DNA of 64,000 nucleotides from Verticiella alkaliphila (GCF_018904615.1 NZ_JADCNH010000024.1:1-64000); one strand, 5' to 3'; positions 9,991-19,458 are shown, numbered from the stretch's first letter. Numbers and translations: made by a program. Notes: generated by a model not told the origin, from the letters alone.

Positions 9991-11028
9991 TCACTCCTCG
10001 TCGTCGATGTGATGGCTGGTGAGCGAGCGCCACAGCAGCACCGGGATGATGAGCGTGAACACGATGACTTCCTTGTACGCGCTGGCGAAGAACGAGCCGA
10101 AGGACTCCAGGATGCCCACGAGCAGCGCACCGAGAGCGGCGATGGGGTAGCTCACGAGGCCACCGATGATCGCGCCCACAAAGCCCTTGAGACCGATCAG
10201 GAACCCGGTGTCGTAGTAGATGGTGGTGACCGGCGCGATGAGCATGCCGGACACCGCACCGATGAAGGCGGCCACCGTGAAGGTGAGGCTGCCGGACATG
10301 TTGGTGCTGATGCCCACCAGGCGCGCGCCGCGACGGTTGACCGCCGTGGCCCGCAGGGCGCGGCCATACAGCGTCTTCTCGAAGACGAGGAACAGCAGCA
10401 GGATGAACAAGGCTGCCGTACCCACCACGAAGAGGCTTTGCGCCGACACCATCGTGAAGCCCAGGTCGATGTTGCCCGACACGAACGCCGGCGTGCGCCA
10501 GCCCTCGGCCCCGAAGAACACGAGCGCCAGACCCATGAGCGCGAAGTGCACGGCCACCGAGATGATGAGCAGGACGAGCGGCGTGGCTTCGGCGAGCGGC
10601 TGGTAGGCGATGCGGTACAGCATCGGGCCCAGGGGCACCACGAGCAGCAGCGTCAACACCACGTCGGCGATGAGCGGCAGCTTCATCGGCGTGACGGTGG
10701 TGGTGAGCCAGAGCATGGCGAGCGGGAACACGATGCACAGCGCGAGCGTCTTGGGCAGGCCCGAGAAGCGACGCTGTCGGAACGCCGTGAAGAGTTCCAT
10801 CGCGAGCACGATGACGCCTGCGATGACCAGCAGCCACGCGGTGCCCGGCACGATGCCGTTGACCAGCATGGCCAGCGTGAGCGCACCGAAGGCGACGAAT
10901 TCGCCCTGCGGAATGAAGATGACGCGGGTGACCGCGAAGACCAGGACGAGCGCCATGCTAAGCAGCGCGTAGATCGCGCCGTTCACGATGCCGTCCTGGG
11001 TGAGGATCAATGCGATGGTCGAGTCCAT
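9991..11028 (-). CDS. livH: Branched-chain amino acid type ABC transporter permease LivH
   Basis: A 345-residue inner-membrane permease. It starts [20 protein letters not shown], the usual LivH opening, followed by [20 protein letters not shown] and the motif [13 protein letters not shown]. The conserved LivH segment [20 protein letters not shown] is near residue 235. It is slightly longer than E. coli LivH (308) because of an extra hydrophilic loop ([12 protein letters not shown]). Its stop is 4 nt before livMG. It forms half of the membrane channel with the LivM domain. A terminator-like hairpin between it and livK suggests partly separate expression from the binding protein. Confidence 0.9.
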   Translation of the reverse strand: MDSTIALILTQDGIVNGAIYALLSMALVLVFAVTRVIFIPQGEFVAFGALTLAMLVNGIVPGTAWLLVIAGVIVLAMELFTAFRQRRFSGLPKTLALCIVFPLAMLWLTTTVTPMKLPLIADVVLTLLLVVPLGPMLYRIAYQPLAEATPLVLLIISVAVHFALMGLALVFFGAEGWRTPAFVSGNIDLGFTMVSAQSLFVVGTAALFILLLFLVFEKTLYGRALRATAVNRRGARLVGISTNMSGSLTFTVAAFIGAVSGMLIAPVTTIYYDTGFLIGLKGFVGAIIGGLVSYPIAALGALLVGILESFGSFFASAYKEVIVFTLIIPVLLWRSLTSHHIDDEE

Positions 11029-11152
11029 TCTCCTGCCTTATCCATACGCTTATTTACCAGTATTAACTATTACGCAGAGTGAATCGAGCTAGCGTTTTCC
11101 CCAGGTGACGTGGGGAGGAACGTGCCCTCTGCGGCGCGCTCGCCTCGGGAAG

Positions 11153-11178
11153 AAAAAAGCCGCGACGAGGTCGCGGCC
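11153..11178 (-). terminator. Intrinsic terminator downstream of livK
   Basis: On the minus strand an 8-bp perfect GC stem (11159-11166 with 11170-11177, 3-nt loop) is followed by six T residues. It lies 49 nt after the livK stop and about 125 nt before livH. It should end or attenuate livK transcripts, so the abundant binding protein can be made in excess over the permease. Confidence 0.75.
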
Positions 11179-11226
11179 TTCCTTTCCGCAGCACGAGGCG
11201 CGCTGCACCTGCTCACGGTCGGCAGA

Positions 11227-12384
11227 TCAGGGCAGATAGACCCACTTGCCGTCCTTGATCTGCACCATCACGCGGGCGCGCTCGTCCAGGCCGGCGTGAT
11301 CACTCGCCGACATCGTGAAGACGCCGTGCGTGGCGGGCACTTCCTTCACGGTTTCGAGCGCATCGCGCAGGGCCTTGCGGAATTCCGGCGTGCCGGGCTT
11401 GGCACCGCCCTTGAGCGCCTCGGGCAGCGCGGCCGACAACAGCAGGCCGGCGTCCCACATGTGCGCGCCGAACGTCGACACCGAGCCCGCGCCGTGCGCA
11501 GCCTCGTACTTCTGGATGTAGTCCAGGCTGGGCTTCTTGGCGGGATGGTCGTCCGGCAGCTGGGTGGCCACCAGCACGGGGCCGGCGGGCAGCTTGGTGC
11601 CCTCGCCATCGGCGCCCACCACACGCAGGAAGTCGTTGTTGGCCACACCATGGGTCTGGTAGATGCCGCCCTTGAAGCCGCGGCTGCGCAGCTCACGCTG
11701 GGGCAGCGCCGCCGGCGTGCCGGCACCGGCCACGAGCACGGCATCCGGGCGCGCCGCGACGAGCTTGAGCACCTGTCCCGTCACGGACGTATCCGGGCGG
11801 GCGTAGCTTTCGGTCGCCACGATCTCGATGCCCTGCTTCTTGGCCGCGGCACTGAATTCTTCCAGCCAGCCCTGGCCGTAGGCGTCGGCAAAGCCGATGA
11901 AGCCCACGGTCTTGACCTTGTCCTTGACCATGGTCTCGACCAGCGCCGAGGCCATCAGCGAATCGTTCTGCGGGGTCTTGAACACCCAGGTGCGATTGCC
12001 TTCCACGGGCTGGACGAGACGCGCGTTGGCGGCCACCGTGATCATCGGCACCTTCTCGTCGCCAGCCACATCGATCATGGCGAGCGAGCCCGGCGTGGCC
12101 GAGGTGCCGAACACGATGTCGACCTTGTCTTCCGTCACCAGCTTGCGCATGTTGCGCACGGCCTGGGTGGTGTCAGTGGCGTCATCCAGAACGATGTACT
12201 GCACCTTCTGCCCGGCGATCTCGGTGGGCAGCATGGCGGCCGTGTTGCGTTCCGGGATCCCGAGCGAGGCAGCGGGCCCCGTGCTGGACACGGTGACGCC
12301 GACCTTGATCTGGGCATGGGCCAGGGAAGCGCCCATCAGGGCTGCCGCGAGCACAGCCAGACGAAACGTGGAAGTGGCTTGCAT
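11227..12384 (-). CDS. Branched-chain amino acid type ABC transporter substrate-binding protein
   Basis: A 385-residue periplasmic binding protein of the leucine/isoleucine/valine-binding family. ATG 12384 follows GAGGAG by 6 nt and opens a signal peptide MQATSTFRLAVLAAALMGAS ending SLAHA. The mature protein starts QIKVGVTVSSTGPAASLGIP, and IVLDDATDTTQAVRNMRKLV and VGFIGFADAYGQGWLEEF are family hallmarks. It should feed LivH-LivMG-LivF encoded immediately downstream. It is clearly related to the second binding protein at 61260-62408 (shared TGPA-LGIP, SDAYG/ADAYG and SALPDSHP/LPDDHP-like segments). Substrate specificity is not determined by the sequence. Confidence 0.88.
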   Translation of the reverse strand: MQATSTFRLAVLAAALMGASLAHAQIKVGVTVSSTGPAASLGIPERNTAAMLPTEIAGQKVQYIVLDDATDTTQAVRNMRKLVTEDKVDIVFGTSATPGSLAMIDVAGDEKVPMITVAANARLVQPVEGNRTWVFKTPQNDSLMASALVETMVKDKVKTVGFIGFADAYGQGWLEEFSAAAKKQGIEIVATESYARPDTSVTGQVLKLVAARPDAVLVAGAGTPAALPQRELRSRGFKGGIYQTHGVANNDFLRVVGADGEGTKLPAGPVLVATQLPDDHPAKKPSLDYIQKYEAAHGAGSVSTFGAHMWDAGLLLSAALPEALKGGAKPGTPEFRKALRDALETVKEVPATHGVFTMSASDHAGLDERARVMVQIKDGKWVYLP

Positions 12385-12396
12385 GAGTGTCTCCTC

Positions 12397-12432
12397 AAAC
12401 AACGTTGTATACGGTTACAGCCCGGGACTATA
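12397..12432 (-). promoter_or_regulatory. Possible livK promoter and operator region
   Basis: Upstream of livK, on the minus strand, there is a -10-like TATAGT (12427-12432) but only poor -35 candidates. Between it and the start lie the 10-bp palindrome ACAACGTTGT and an overlapping GTATAC core, a layout seen at some GntR-family operators. No such regulator is adjacent, so this is a weak prediction. Confidence 0.3.
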
Positions 12433-12543
12433 CCTGAGAGAAAACCCGATGACTGCAGCAGATTGGCGACAGAATGGCAGGGAGCACAACGTCCTGCGTG
12501 TTGCGTTGCCCGGCCGCGCGCGAATTGCACGCAACGCCTGCGA

Positions 12544-13008
12544 TCACCGGGAATCCTCAGCGTTGTCCGTTTCGTCGAGCCGACGCCAGGGCATGAGGGG
12601 CGCAGACAAATCTTCGAGGAAGGGATCGACCCACCAGGCCTCGAGCGCCAGGCGGCGCTCATCGGGATCGAGACACAGGCGCTCGCCGTCGAACCCTTCC
12701 AGGCCGGCGTTGGCCCAGTGGAGGTATGCGGGCTGGTGCAGGTCCACAGCGTACGTGTGCCCGTTCACCAGGGTGAGGGCGCAATAACGCCGGGATCGCG
12801 ACACCGCGAAGCGGTTGACCTGCGCGAGTTCGACGTCGAGGCTGGCCTGGCCGAGGATCACAAGCGCCGCGCGCAACGCCCTGACGTCCGCCTCCGAGGT
12901 CCCGGATTGAAAACGCGCCGCTGCGGCTCGCACCGAGCGGCGCTCGGCCCGGCGCGAGAGCCAGGCCTTCAGCACGGACGGACGCGCGCAGCGCGCCTGC
13001 CGGCACAC
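12544..13008 (-). CDS. Conserved-looking hypothetical protein, ~154 aa
   Basis: A 154-residue protein starting at GTG 13008, 5 nt after the htpX stop. The frame stays open further upstream, but that part overlaps htpX and is arginine-rich. The body looks like real globular protein: RALRAALVILGQASLDVELA, VNRFAVSRSRRYCALTLVNG, then HTYAVDLHQPAYLHWANAGLE, ending with an acidic tryptophan-containing tail (ALEAWWVDPFLEDLS). There is no signal peptide or membrane helix. I recognise no family. Its placement suggests co-transcription with htpX. The start is uncertain. Confidence 0.5.
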   Translation of the reverse strand: MCRQARCARPSVLKAWLSRRAERRSVRAAAARFQSGTSEADVRALRAALVILGQASLDVELAQVNRFAVSRSRRYCALTLVNGHTYAVDLHQPAYLHWANAGLEGFDGERLCLDPDERRLALEAWWVDPFLEDLSAPLMPWRRLDETDNAEDSR

Positions 13009-13012
13009 CGCA

Positions 13013-13888
13013 TCAGGGTGCCTCGTGCAGCGCGCGGATGCGCGCCTCGAGCGGGGGGTGCGACGAGAACATGGCACTGATGGCGCCCTTGCCCGAGATA
13101 CCCAGCGCCTGCATGCTCTTGGGCAACTCGCCGCTCTGCAGCGAACCCAGGCGCATCAAGGCACGGATCATGGGCTCGCGACCGCCCAGCAGGTGTGCGG
13201 AGCCGGCATCTGCCCGGTACTCGCGGCGGCGCGAGAAAGCGGCCACGATGATGGTGGCCAGCACACCAAAGATGACCTCACAGACAAGAACGGTGAGGTA
13301 ATACCCCATGCCGATGCCCCGCTCGTTCTTGAAGACGAGGCGATCGATGGCATAGCCCACCACGCGGGCGAGGAAGATCACGAAGGTGTTCACCACGCCC
13401 TGGATGAGGGTCAGCGTGATCATGTCGCCATTGGCGACGTGTGCAACTTCATGCCCCAGGACCGCGGCGATCTCTTCCTCGGTCATGCTCTCGAGCAGCC
13501 CGGTGGAGACGGCCACCAGCGCGTCGTTGCGAAATGCGCCCGTGGCGAACGCGTTGGGCGCACCCTCGTAGATGCCGACTTCCGGCATGCCGATGCCCGC
13601 GCGCTTGGCGAGCTGATGCACGGTTTCCACCAGCCACGCTTCGCGGGCATTGGCAGGCGCCTGCGGATCGATGATGCGGGTGCCCGTGCTGTACTTCGCC
13701 ATGGGCTTGCTGATCAGGAGCGAGATGATCGCACCGCCAAAGCCGATGACCAGCGAGAAGATCAGCAAGGCGTTGAAGTTGATGCCCTGCTGCGTGATGA
13801 TGCGGTCGACCCCCAGGATGCGCAGCGTGGCGCTGAGCACCAGTACCACCGCCAGGTTGGTCAAGAGAAAAAGCGCGATGCGTTTCAT
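13013..13888 (-). CDS. htpX: Membrane zinc metalloprotease HtpX (M48B)
   Basis: A 291-residue inner-membrane protease for misfolded membrane proteins. It begins [20 protein letters not shown] and has a second N-terminal helix ([20 protein letters not shown]). The zinc site is HEVAH in [16 protein letters not shown] near residue 140, with a third ligand glutamate expected near [10 protein letters not shown]. Two further helices follow the active site. Length and arrangement match E. coli HtpX (293). A GAGGG-type ribosome site lies upstream. In other bacteria it is induced by envelope stress; no CpxR-like site was identified here. Confidence 0.93.
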   Translation of the reverse strand: MKRIALFLLTNLAVVLVLSATLRILGVDRIITQQGINFNALLIFSLVIGFGGAIISLLISKPMAKYSTGTRIIDPQAPANAREAWLVETVHQLAKRAGIGMPEVGIYEGAPNAFATGAFRNDALVAVSTGLLESMTEEEIAAVLGHEVAHVANGDMITLTLIQGVVNTFVIFLARVVGYAIDRLVFKNERGIGMGYYLTVLVCEVIFGVLATIIVAAFSRRREYRADAGSAHLLGGREPMIRALMRLGSLQSGELPKSMQALGISGKGAISAMFSSHPPLEARIRALHEAP

Positions 13889-13973
13889 GCCGGCGTTGCC
13901 CTCGGTCAGGAAAATACGGCGGCGATATTACCTGACTCGCCGCCGTTCCTGACGTCTGACTGCGGTCGAGCCA

Positions 13974-14357
13974 CTAAGTTTCGCGCTGACGGCCCAGTGG
14001 CACGGCCGTGCCGACCAGGGCATGCAGGAGGTCATCGAGGGTGACCGGCTTGTCGATGTACGCCTGAAACCCGGCGCGCAATGCCCGTTCGATGCCGGCC
14101 CGATCGCCGAAGCCGGACAGCGCAAAGGCTGGCGTCGCCTGGGTGCTCGGCCGCGCCCGCAACTGGGCGATGAGCTCGTAGCCATCCATTCCCGGCATGC
14201 CGATATCGGACAGGATGAGGTCGAATGCCTCGCGTTCGGTCAGCGCAAGGGCCGCGGCCCCACCACTGGCCACCTGGACACGTGCACCTTCGATCTCCAG
14301 CAGCAGCCGGAATGCCTCCAGCGTCTCGGGGCTGTCGTCCACCAACAGGACGCGCAT
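13974..14357 (-). CDS. CheY-like single-domain response regulator
   Basis: A 127-residue receiver domain. It begins MRVLLVDDSPETLEAFRLLL with the acidic pair, carries the phospho-acceptor aspartate in DLILSDIGMPGMDGYELIAQ, the serine switch residue in FALSGFGD and the lysine in YIDKPV. There is no output domain. The frame remains open upstream to 14804; the segment just before this start (SGVWLPMAPGRAAADD) resembles the end of a histidine-kinase ATPase domain plus linker. The gene could therefore be the surviving end of a hybrid kinase, or start at ATG 14588 (204 aa). I prefer 14357 because codon use upstream is less like coding sequence, but no clear ribosome site supports either. Confidence 0.6.
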   Translation of the reverse strand: MRVLLVDDSPETLEAFRLLLEIEGARVQVASGGAAALALTEREAFDLILSDIGMPGMDGYELIAQLRARPSTQATPAFALSGFGDRAGIERALRAGFQAYIDKPVTLDDLLHALVGTAVPLGRQRET

Positions 14358-14793
14358 GCCACGCAAGGCGTCCGGCGGCGGGCGGCGCCCGGCGTCATCC
14401 GCGGCGGCACGCCCGGGTGCCATCGGCAGCCACACCCCTGACCGCCCCTGTGGGCCGATATCCCAGCGGGCAAGGCCGCGTTCGCGATTGTCCCGCCACA
14501 CATCACAACTTGGCAGGACGCCACGGCCCGGCCACGCGACGGCGGCACGACCACCGGGCGGGCCAGCGGTGTTAAGAAGGAGTGTCATTTCTAGCCACGT
14601 GAGAAGTTTTGGGGTCATTGCCAGAGCACCGTGCCCTGGGACGACCATCATCAAGCATTGCCGAAGCAAATTCCGCGCCCATTTCAGCGTTGGCGGTGGA
14701 ATCCGTGGGCGGGCCCACGATTTGCTGTGGCCCCCCGCACCTGTCGCCCAGCCCTGCCCAGGGATGCCACGCGCGACGCCACTGGAGCTTCCT

Positions 14794-15774
14794 ATGCACG
14801 TCACGCTCGATATGCCCGCCGCAGCACCCCGTTATTACCAGACCTTCCATCCCGACACGCATAGCGTGCGTGATGAGCTCGAAGGCGGCCTGTGTCGTCG
14901 TGACGCCAGCATTGCGCCCAAGTTTCTGTACGATGCCCTGGGTTCCTGCCTTTTTGGGGCCATCACCCAGGTCCCCGAGTACTACCCCACGCGCACCGAA
15001 CAGCAGATCATGGCCCGCTATGCGGATGAGATCGCGCAGCGCACATCCCAGGCGCGCGTGCTGGTGGACCTGGGCGCTGGCGACTGTGTGAAGGCTGAAC
15101 GGCTCTTTGGCCGTCTGCGCCCGCGCCAGTACGTGCCCGTGGACATCTCGACCGAGTACCTGCGCGGCGCGGTCGCTCGCCTGCACACTGCCTACCCCGA
15201 CCTCGACATCGTGGCGCTGGGGCAGGATTTCTCCCAGACGCTGGCTCTGCCGGACGACGTCGGCACCGAGGGCCGACTCTTCTTCTACCCCGGCTCGAGC
15301 ATTGGCAACTGGGCCCCAGAACAGGCGCTTGCCATGCTCGCGCGCATCCGCGCGGCATGCATGGATGACGGTAGCGGATTGCTGATCGGCGTGGACCGGG
15401 TAAAGAGCCCAGACGTGCTCGTGCCTGCCTACGACGATGCACTGCAGGTGACGGCCGCCTTCAACCGCAACCTGCTCCTGCACGTGAACCGTCTGCTGCG
15501 CACTGACTTCGCACTGGACGACTGGCGCCACCTTGCCTGCTTCAACGCCGAAGCCTCGCGCATGGAAATGCACCTGGTCGCCACGCGCGCCGTGACGGTC
15601 AACTGGCCGGGGCGCTGCCGGATCTTCGCGTCAGGAGAGAGCATCCACACGGAATGCTCTTATAAGTACCAGCCTCAGGATTTCGCCGCCCTGCTCGACG
15701 CCGCCGGTTTCTCGGACGTGGCGCACTGGACGGATCCGGAGGGCTGGTTTTCCGTCTTCCATGCCCGCGCCTGA
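14794..15774 (+). CDS. egtD: L-histidine N-alpha-methyltransferase EgtD
   Basis: A 326-residue SAM-dependent enzyme that trimethylates histidine to hercynine, the first step of ergothioneine synthesis. ATG 14794 has GGAG 6 nt upstream. Features typical of EgtD: substrate-domain segment SIAPKFLYDALGSCLFGAIT, TRTEQQIM, the SAM loop LVDLGAGDCVKAERL, LFFYPGSSIGNW, LLIGVDRVKS and FNRNLLLHVNRLL. Length fits the family (~320). Its last codons overlap the earliest possible start of egtB, so the two genes are likely co-transcribed. It is cytoplasmic. Confidence 0.92.
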   Translation: MHVTLDMPAAAPRYYQTFHPDTHSVRDELEGGLCRRDASIAPKFLYDALGSCLFGAITQVPEYYPTRTEQQIMARYADEIAQRTSQARVLVDLGAGDCVKAERLFGRLRPRQYVPVDISTEYLRGAVARLHTAYPDLDIVALGQDFSQTLALPDDVGTEGRLFFYPGSSIGNWAPEQALAMLARIRAACMDDGSGLLIGVDRVKSPDVLVPAYDDALQVTAAFNRNLLLHVNRLLRTDFALDDWRHLACFNAEASRMEMHLVATRAVTVNWPGRCRIFASGESIHTECSYKYQPQDFAALLDAAGFSDVAHWTDPEGWFSVFHARA

Positions 15775-15811
15775 CCCTGCAGGCTCGCGACTCCTTCAAG
15801 GCAAGCGCACC

Positions 15812-17118
15812 ATGAATGCAACCACCGGCCGCGCCGAGGACCTGAGCGAGGTCTCCTCCGGCCATGCCCACGAGCGCTACCTCCAGGTGCGCGCCACCAC
15901 GCAGGGGCTGGCCGAGCCACTCAGCGCCGAGGATTGCCAGGCGCAGTCGATGCCCGACGCAAGCCCCGTCAAATGGCATCTCGCCCATTCCACGTGGTTC
16001 TTCGAAACCTTCATGCTGGAACGCTTCGAGCCGGAATTCACGCCGTTCGACGCCAGTTTCCGCATGCTCTTCAATTCCTACTACAACAGTGTGGGCGAGA
16101 AGCACCCTCGTCCTCACCGTGGTCTGCTCACCCGGCCCTCGCTGGACCGGGTGCTCGCCTACCGCGCCCACGTCGATGAGCGCATGCGGGCCGTGATCGA
16201 CCGCCACGCCGGGCGCGACTCGGCCTTCGACGCGCTGCTTGCCCTGGGGCTGAACCACGAACAGCAACATCAGGAGCTCATCCTGATGGACGTGAAACAC
16301 CTTCTCTGGTGCAATCCGCTGCGCCCGGCCTACCGGCGCGCTGCCGTCACGAGCGTGACGCCCACGCTGCCGACGGCCTGGGTGCACCTGGAAGGTGGCG
16401 TGGTCGACATCGGCCACGCGGGCGAGGCGTTCGGCTTCGACAACGAGACGCCTCGGCACAAGGTGCTGCTGCGCCCGTTCGAGCTCGCCAATCGGCCGGT
16501 CACCCAGGGCGAGTACCTGGCCTTCATCGAGGACGGCGGCTACGAGCGTCCGGAGTTCTGGCTTTCCCTGGGCTGGGAGGCTGTCTGTGACGGTGGCTGG
16601 CGCGCCCCCTGTACTGGGAGCGGCTGGACGACGAGTGGCACGTCTTCACCCTGGCGGGCCGCATGCCGCTGTCGCAGGACTTGCCGGTCTGCCATCTCAG
16701 CTACTTTGAGGCTGATGCCTTTGCGCGGTGGAGCGGTGCGCGTCTGCCCACAGAAGCCGAATGGGAGTATGCCGCCCAGTGCGCCGAGCCCACCCAGGCG
16801 AGTGCCAATACGCTGGATGCCGGCACGCTCATGCCGCAGCCCGCCCGCACGCCACACGCGGGATGCGCGTTCAGCCAGTTGCTGGGCGATGTCTGGGAGT
16901 GGACGTCGAGCAGCTACGCCCCCTACCCGGGCTTTGCACCGCCGCCTGGCGCCGTCGGTGAGTACAACGGCAAGTTCATGTGCAACCAGTACGTGCTGCG
17001 AGGCGGCTCCTTCGCCACGCCGGCCTCGCATCTGCGGCCAACGTACCGCAATTTCTTTCCGCCGGGCACCCAGTGGCAGTTCGCCGGCGTGCGTCTGGCA
17101 CGTGACCTCGCTGGCTGA
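15812..17118 (+). pseudogene. egtB: Hercynine oxygenase (sulfoxide synthase) EgtB, frameshifted
   Basis: EgtB is the non-heme iron enzyme that joins hercynine to a thiol with oxygen. Residues ~1-170 are the DinB-type domain with iron ligands in HLAHSTWFFETF (~56) and NHEQQHQEL (~149 and 153). The second half is the formylglycine-enzyme-like domain. The frame breaks in the five-C run at 16605-16609: before it the protein reads [15 protein letters not shown], after it the correct reading continues one frame away with [20 protein letters not shown], then [21 protein letters not shown] and [13 protein letters not shown] up to 17118. Adding one C restores a 435-residue protein, the normal EgtB length. 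So this is either a real null allele or a homopolymer sequencing error. ATG 15812 was chosen as the start; ATG 15761 is possible. Confidence 0.85.
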
Positions 17119-17134
17119 CGCCGACGATTCGCGG

Positions 17135-17172
17135 ACGTGACGAGGGGGCCCTGCCAGGCCCCCTCGTCACGT
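17135..17172. terminator. Perfect 16-bp hairpin between convergent egtB and ybhN-like gene
   Basis: 17135-17150 pairs perfectly with 17157-17172 around a 6-nt loop, just after egtB and 27 bp from the stop of the convergent gene. There is no T-tract on either strand, so a bidirectional terminator or 3' mRNA stabiliser is inferred from position and stem strength. Confidence 0.6.
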
Positions 17173-17198
17173 CGATCGTCGCCGTGGGCGGCCTACCC

Positions 17199-18179
17199 TC
17201 AGGCCGGACGCCCGGCCTGGCCCGCCGCAGGGGCGCGCTTGGCCGTCATCTCGGTGATCGCATAGATGACGGCGGCGAGCGCCAGCGGCGCGAGATAGTG
17301 CACGGCGCGAAACGCCACGAGGCTGGCCAGCAGCGGCCCCTGCCCCACGCTCGAGCCCAGCAGCGCCAGGAACACCGCCTCAGTCACGCCCAACCCTGCC
17401 GGGACATGGGTGATGACGACGGCGATGGCCGAGAGCAGGAACGCGCCCAGCACGATCGAATAGGCTGCGGATCCTTCGGGCAACAGCACATAGATGACCG
17501 CTGCCACAGTCATCCAGTGCACGATGGACAGGCCGGCTTGCAGCAGCGCGAAGCGAAACGACGGCAGCACCAGGGTGTGCCCGCGGATCACCCATTCGCG
17601 ACGCCGGGCAAAGAGCGTGGCGCCCAGATAGAGCAGGAAGATCCCGAAGAGCACGGCGCCCGCCGCGCGCAACACCCAATCAGCGGCCCAGCTCTCCGGC
17701 AGCTGCAGAAAGCCTGACAGCAGGACGGCACCCGAGAGCCCCATGTAGCCGAGCCAATTGGTGAAGACCGAGATGGCAACCACGCGCGTGATCGTTCCTG
17801 TCGAGAGGCCGAGCCGCGAGTACAGCCGAAAGCGGAAGGCCATGCCACCAATGATGGCGCCGAAGTTCAGGTTGAACGCGTAGCTCACGAACGTCACGCC
17901 GGCGACGCGCACCGCCGGTAGATCATGTCGGGTGTAGGCCTTCCCGAGCAGATCGAAGGTGACGTAGAGCGTGTAGCTCAGGGCTGCCAGCAGCCCCGCC
18001 GGAATGAGTGCGGCGGGCTGGAACTCGCGCAGTGCCTGCCCGACCTCGGCCCAGTCCACCTCGGTGGCCTGCCAGACGAGCAGGCCGACCACGAAGAGAA
18101 AGAAGAGGATCGCGACAGGCCGGCGCAAACGCGGCCAGGCCGTTTGCAGGCGGTACATCAGACCAGGGGCGGCAGCCAT
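17199..18179 (-). CDS. YbhN-like membrane protein (LPG synthase transmembrane family)
   Basis: A 326-residue integral membrane protein with about eight hydrophobic helices, beginning PVAILFFLFVVGLLVWQATE. It matches the lysylphosphatidylglycerol synthase transmembrane (UPF0104/YbhN) family: SYAFNLNFGAIIGGMAFRFR, then HVPAGLGVTEAVFLALLG and FRAVHYLAPLALAAVIYA. It lacks the cytoplasmic aminoacyl-transferase domain of MprF, so it is the transmembrane part only. It follows clsB with a 40-nt gap; E. coli has the same trio ybhP-clsB-ybhN, which suggests a role in phospholipid handling. The molecular activity of YbhN is not established. Confidence 0.8.
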   Translation of the reverse strand: MAAAPGLMYRLQTAWPRLRRPVAILFFLFVVGLLVWQATEVDWAEVGQALREFQPAALIPAGLLAALSYTLYVTFDLLGKAYTRHDLPAVRVAGVTFVSYAFNLNFGAIIGGMAFRFRLYSRLGLSTGTITRVVAISVFTNWLGYMGLSGAVLLSGFLQLPESWAADWVLRAAGAVLFGIFLLYLGATLFARRREWVIRGHTLVLPSFRFALLQAGLSIVHWMTVAAVIYVLLPEGSAAYSIVLGAFLLSAIAVVITHVPAGLGVTEAVFLALLGSSVGQGPLLASLVAFRAVHYLAPLALAAVIYAITEMTAKRAPAAGQAGRPA

Positions 18180-18219
18180 GTCGGCACTCCGGAAGATACG
18201 GTGATGGGGAGGGGCGACC

Positions 18220-19458
18220 TCAGACGGCGCCCTGCTCGCTCTCGTCAGTCAAGGTCTGCGCGCCGTCCACACGGCGATGCCCGGGCAGAAGGCTGGGCTT
18301 GTGCGCAGGCAGCCAGCCCGCCCACGCCGGAAAGCGCCGCAGGAAATGGAACATCAACCAGCCCAGACCCAGCCGCCAATACCGCAGCACGGGCGTGCCG
18401 CTCGGCCGTGCCAACTGGCAGTGGTTGTGCATGAGCCCGGTGAGATTGCTGCGCAACTCACGATTGAACGCACGATCCCGAATCATGACGTTGGCTTCGA
18501 GATTGAGCGACAGGCTGAGCGGGTCCAGATTGCTGGAGCCCACCGTGGCCCACTCGTCGTCCACGATCGCGACCTTGCCGTGCAGTGGCCGTTGGCAATA
18601 CTCATGGATCTCGACGCCCGCCTTGATGAGGTAGTCGTACAGCACCATGCTGGTCGCCCTCACCCATGGCATGTCGGGTTGCCCCTGCAGGATAAGCTGC
18701 ACGTGCACGCCGCGGCGGGCGGCCTTGGCCAGATCGCGCAGCAGCCGGTAACCTGGCAGGAAGTAGGCGTTGGCGATGATGATTTCGCGACGCGCCAGGC
18801 GAATCGCCATGCGGTAGCTGCGTTCGATATCCGTGCGATGGCGGTCGTTGTCGCGCAGCACCAGGGCCATGGACACGCCGCCCGTTTGGGAGATCGGTGC
18901 GCCTGCGGCCAATGGCGCTGCACGGCGAGGCCAGCGAAAGCGCTTGCGCGCAGGCGCAAGCGTCTGCCGCAGAGCCATGTGCATGTCGCCGACGATGGGC
19001 CCTGTCACCCGAACGGCATAGTCCTGCTTCGCCTCGGGGCCGTAATCCCCCAGGTGATCGGCGCAGAAGTTCAATCCCCCGATGAAGCCCACCGTGCGGT
19101 CGATGACGATGAGCTTGCGATGCATGCGACGGAAGAGATTCGTGCGCATGCCGAAGGCGCGCGGGCGCGGATCGAACACGAGCAGGGTGATCCCCACCGC
19201 GCGCAACTCGGCCAGAAAGCTCTCGGAGAAAGCCGGCGAACCGTAGTCGTCCACGGTGAGCGTGATGCGCACGCCACGCGCCGCCGCCTGCACGAGCGCA
19301 TCCTTCAAGGCGATGCCCACCTTGTCCTCGGCGAGGATGAAAGTCTCGAGCAGGATCTCTTCGCGGGCTTGCGCCACGGCCTCCTGCACGGCGGGATAGA
19401 ACTCCTCGCCGTTCTCGAGCAACTGGATGGTGTTGCCCTGGGTCCAGTGGATGTTCAT
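18220..19458 (-). CDS. clsB: Cardiolipin synthase ClsB (PLD superfamily)
   Basis: A 412-residue phospholipase-D-type transferase that makes cardiolipin from phosphatidylglycerol and a second lipid. Both HKD motifs are intact: HRKLIVID near residue 113 followed by GFIGGLNFCADHLGDY, and HGKVAIVDDEWATVGSSNLD near residue 292. Unlike ClsA there are no two N-terminal membrane helices, matching ClsB (413 aa in E. coli). The start ATG 19458 overlaps the ybhP stop as ATGA, which supports translational coupling and this start over a longer arginine-rich frame. It should act at the inner membrane. Confidence 0.9.
   Translation of the reverse strand: MNIHWTQGNTIQLLENGEEFYPAVQEAVAQAREEILLETFILAEDKVGIALKDALVQAAARGVRITLTVDDYGSPAFSESFLAELRAVGITLLVFDPRPRAFGMRTNLFRRMHRKLIVIDRTVGFIGGLNFCADHLGDYGPEAKQDYAVRVTGPIVGDMHMALRQTLAPARKRFRWPRRAAPLAAGAPISQTGGVSMALVLRDNDRHRTDIERSYRMAIRLARREIIIANAYFLPGYRLLRDLAKAARRGVHVQLILQGQPDMPWVRATSMVLYDYLIKAGVEIHEYCQRPLHGKVAIVDDEWATVGSSNLDPLSLSLNLEANVMIRDRAFNRELRSNLTGLMHNHCQLARPSGTPVLRYWRLGLGWLMFHFLRRFPAWAGWLPAHKPSLLPGHRRVDGAQTLTDESEQGAV

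Noticed and set aside
12659-13006. Alternative frame encoding ~115 residues after htpX
   Set aside because: It overlaps the better 154-residue candidate and has Gly/Ala/Arg-rich composition typical of a shadow frame.
16610-17140. Continuation of the first egtB frame to 17140
   Set aside because: After 16609 that frame gives Arg/Ser/Pro-rich nonsense, while the neighbouring frame gives the conserved EgtB C-terminal domain.
17135-17172. Perfect 16-bp palindrome considered as an operator or mobile repeat
   Set aside because: It is GC-rich, unique in the window and lies between convergent gene ends, so a transcription-end hairpin is simpler.
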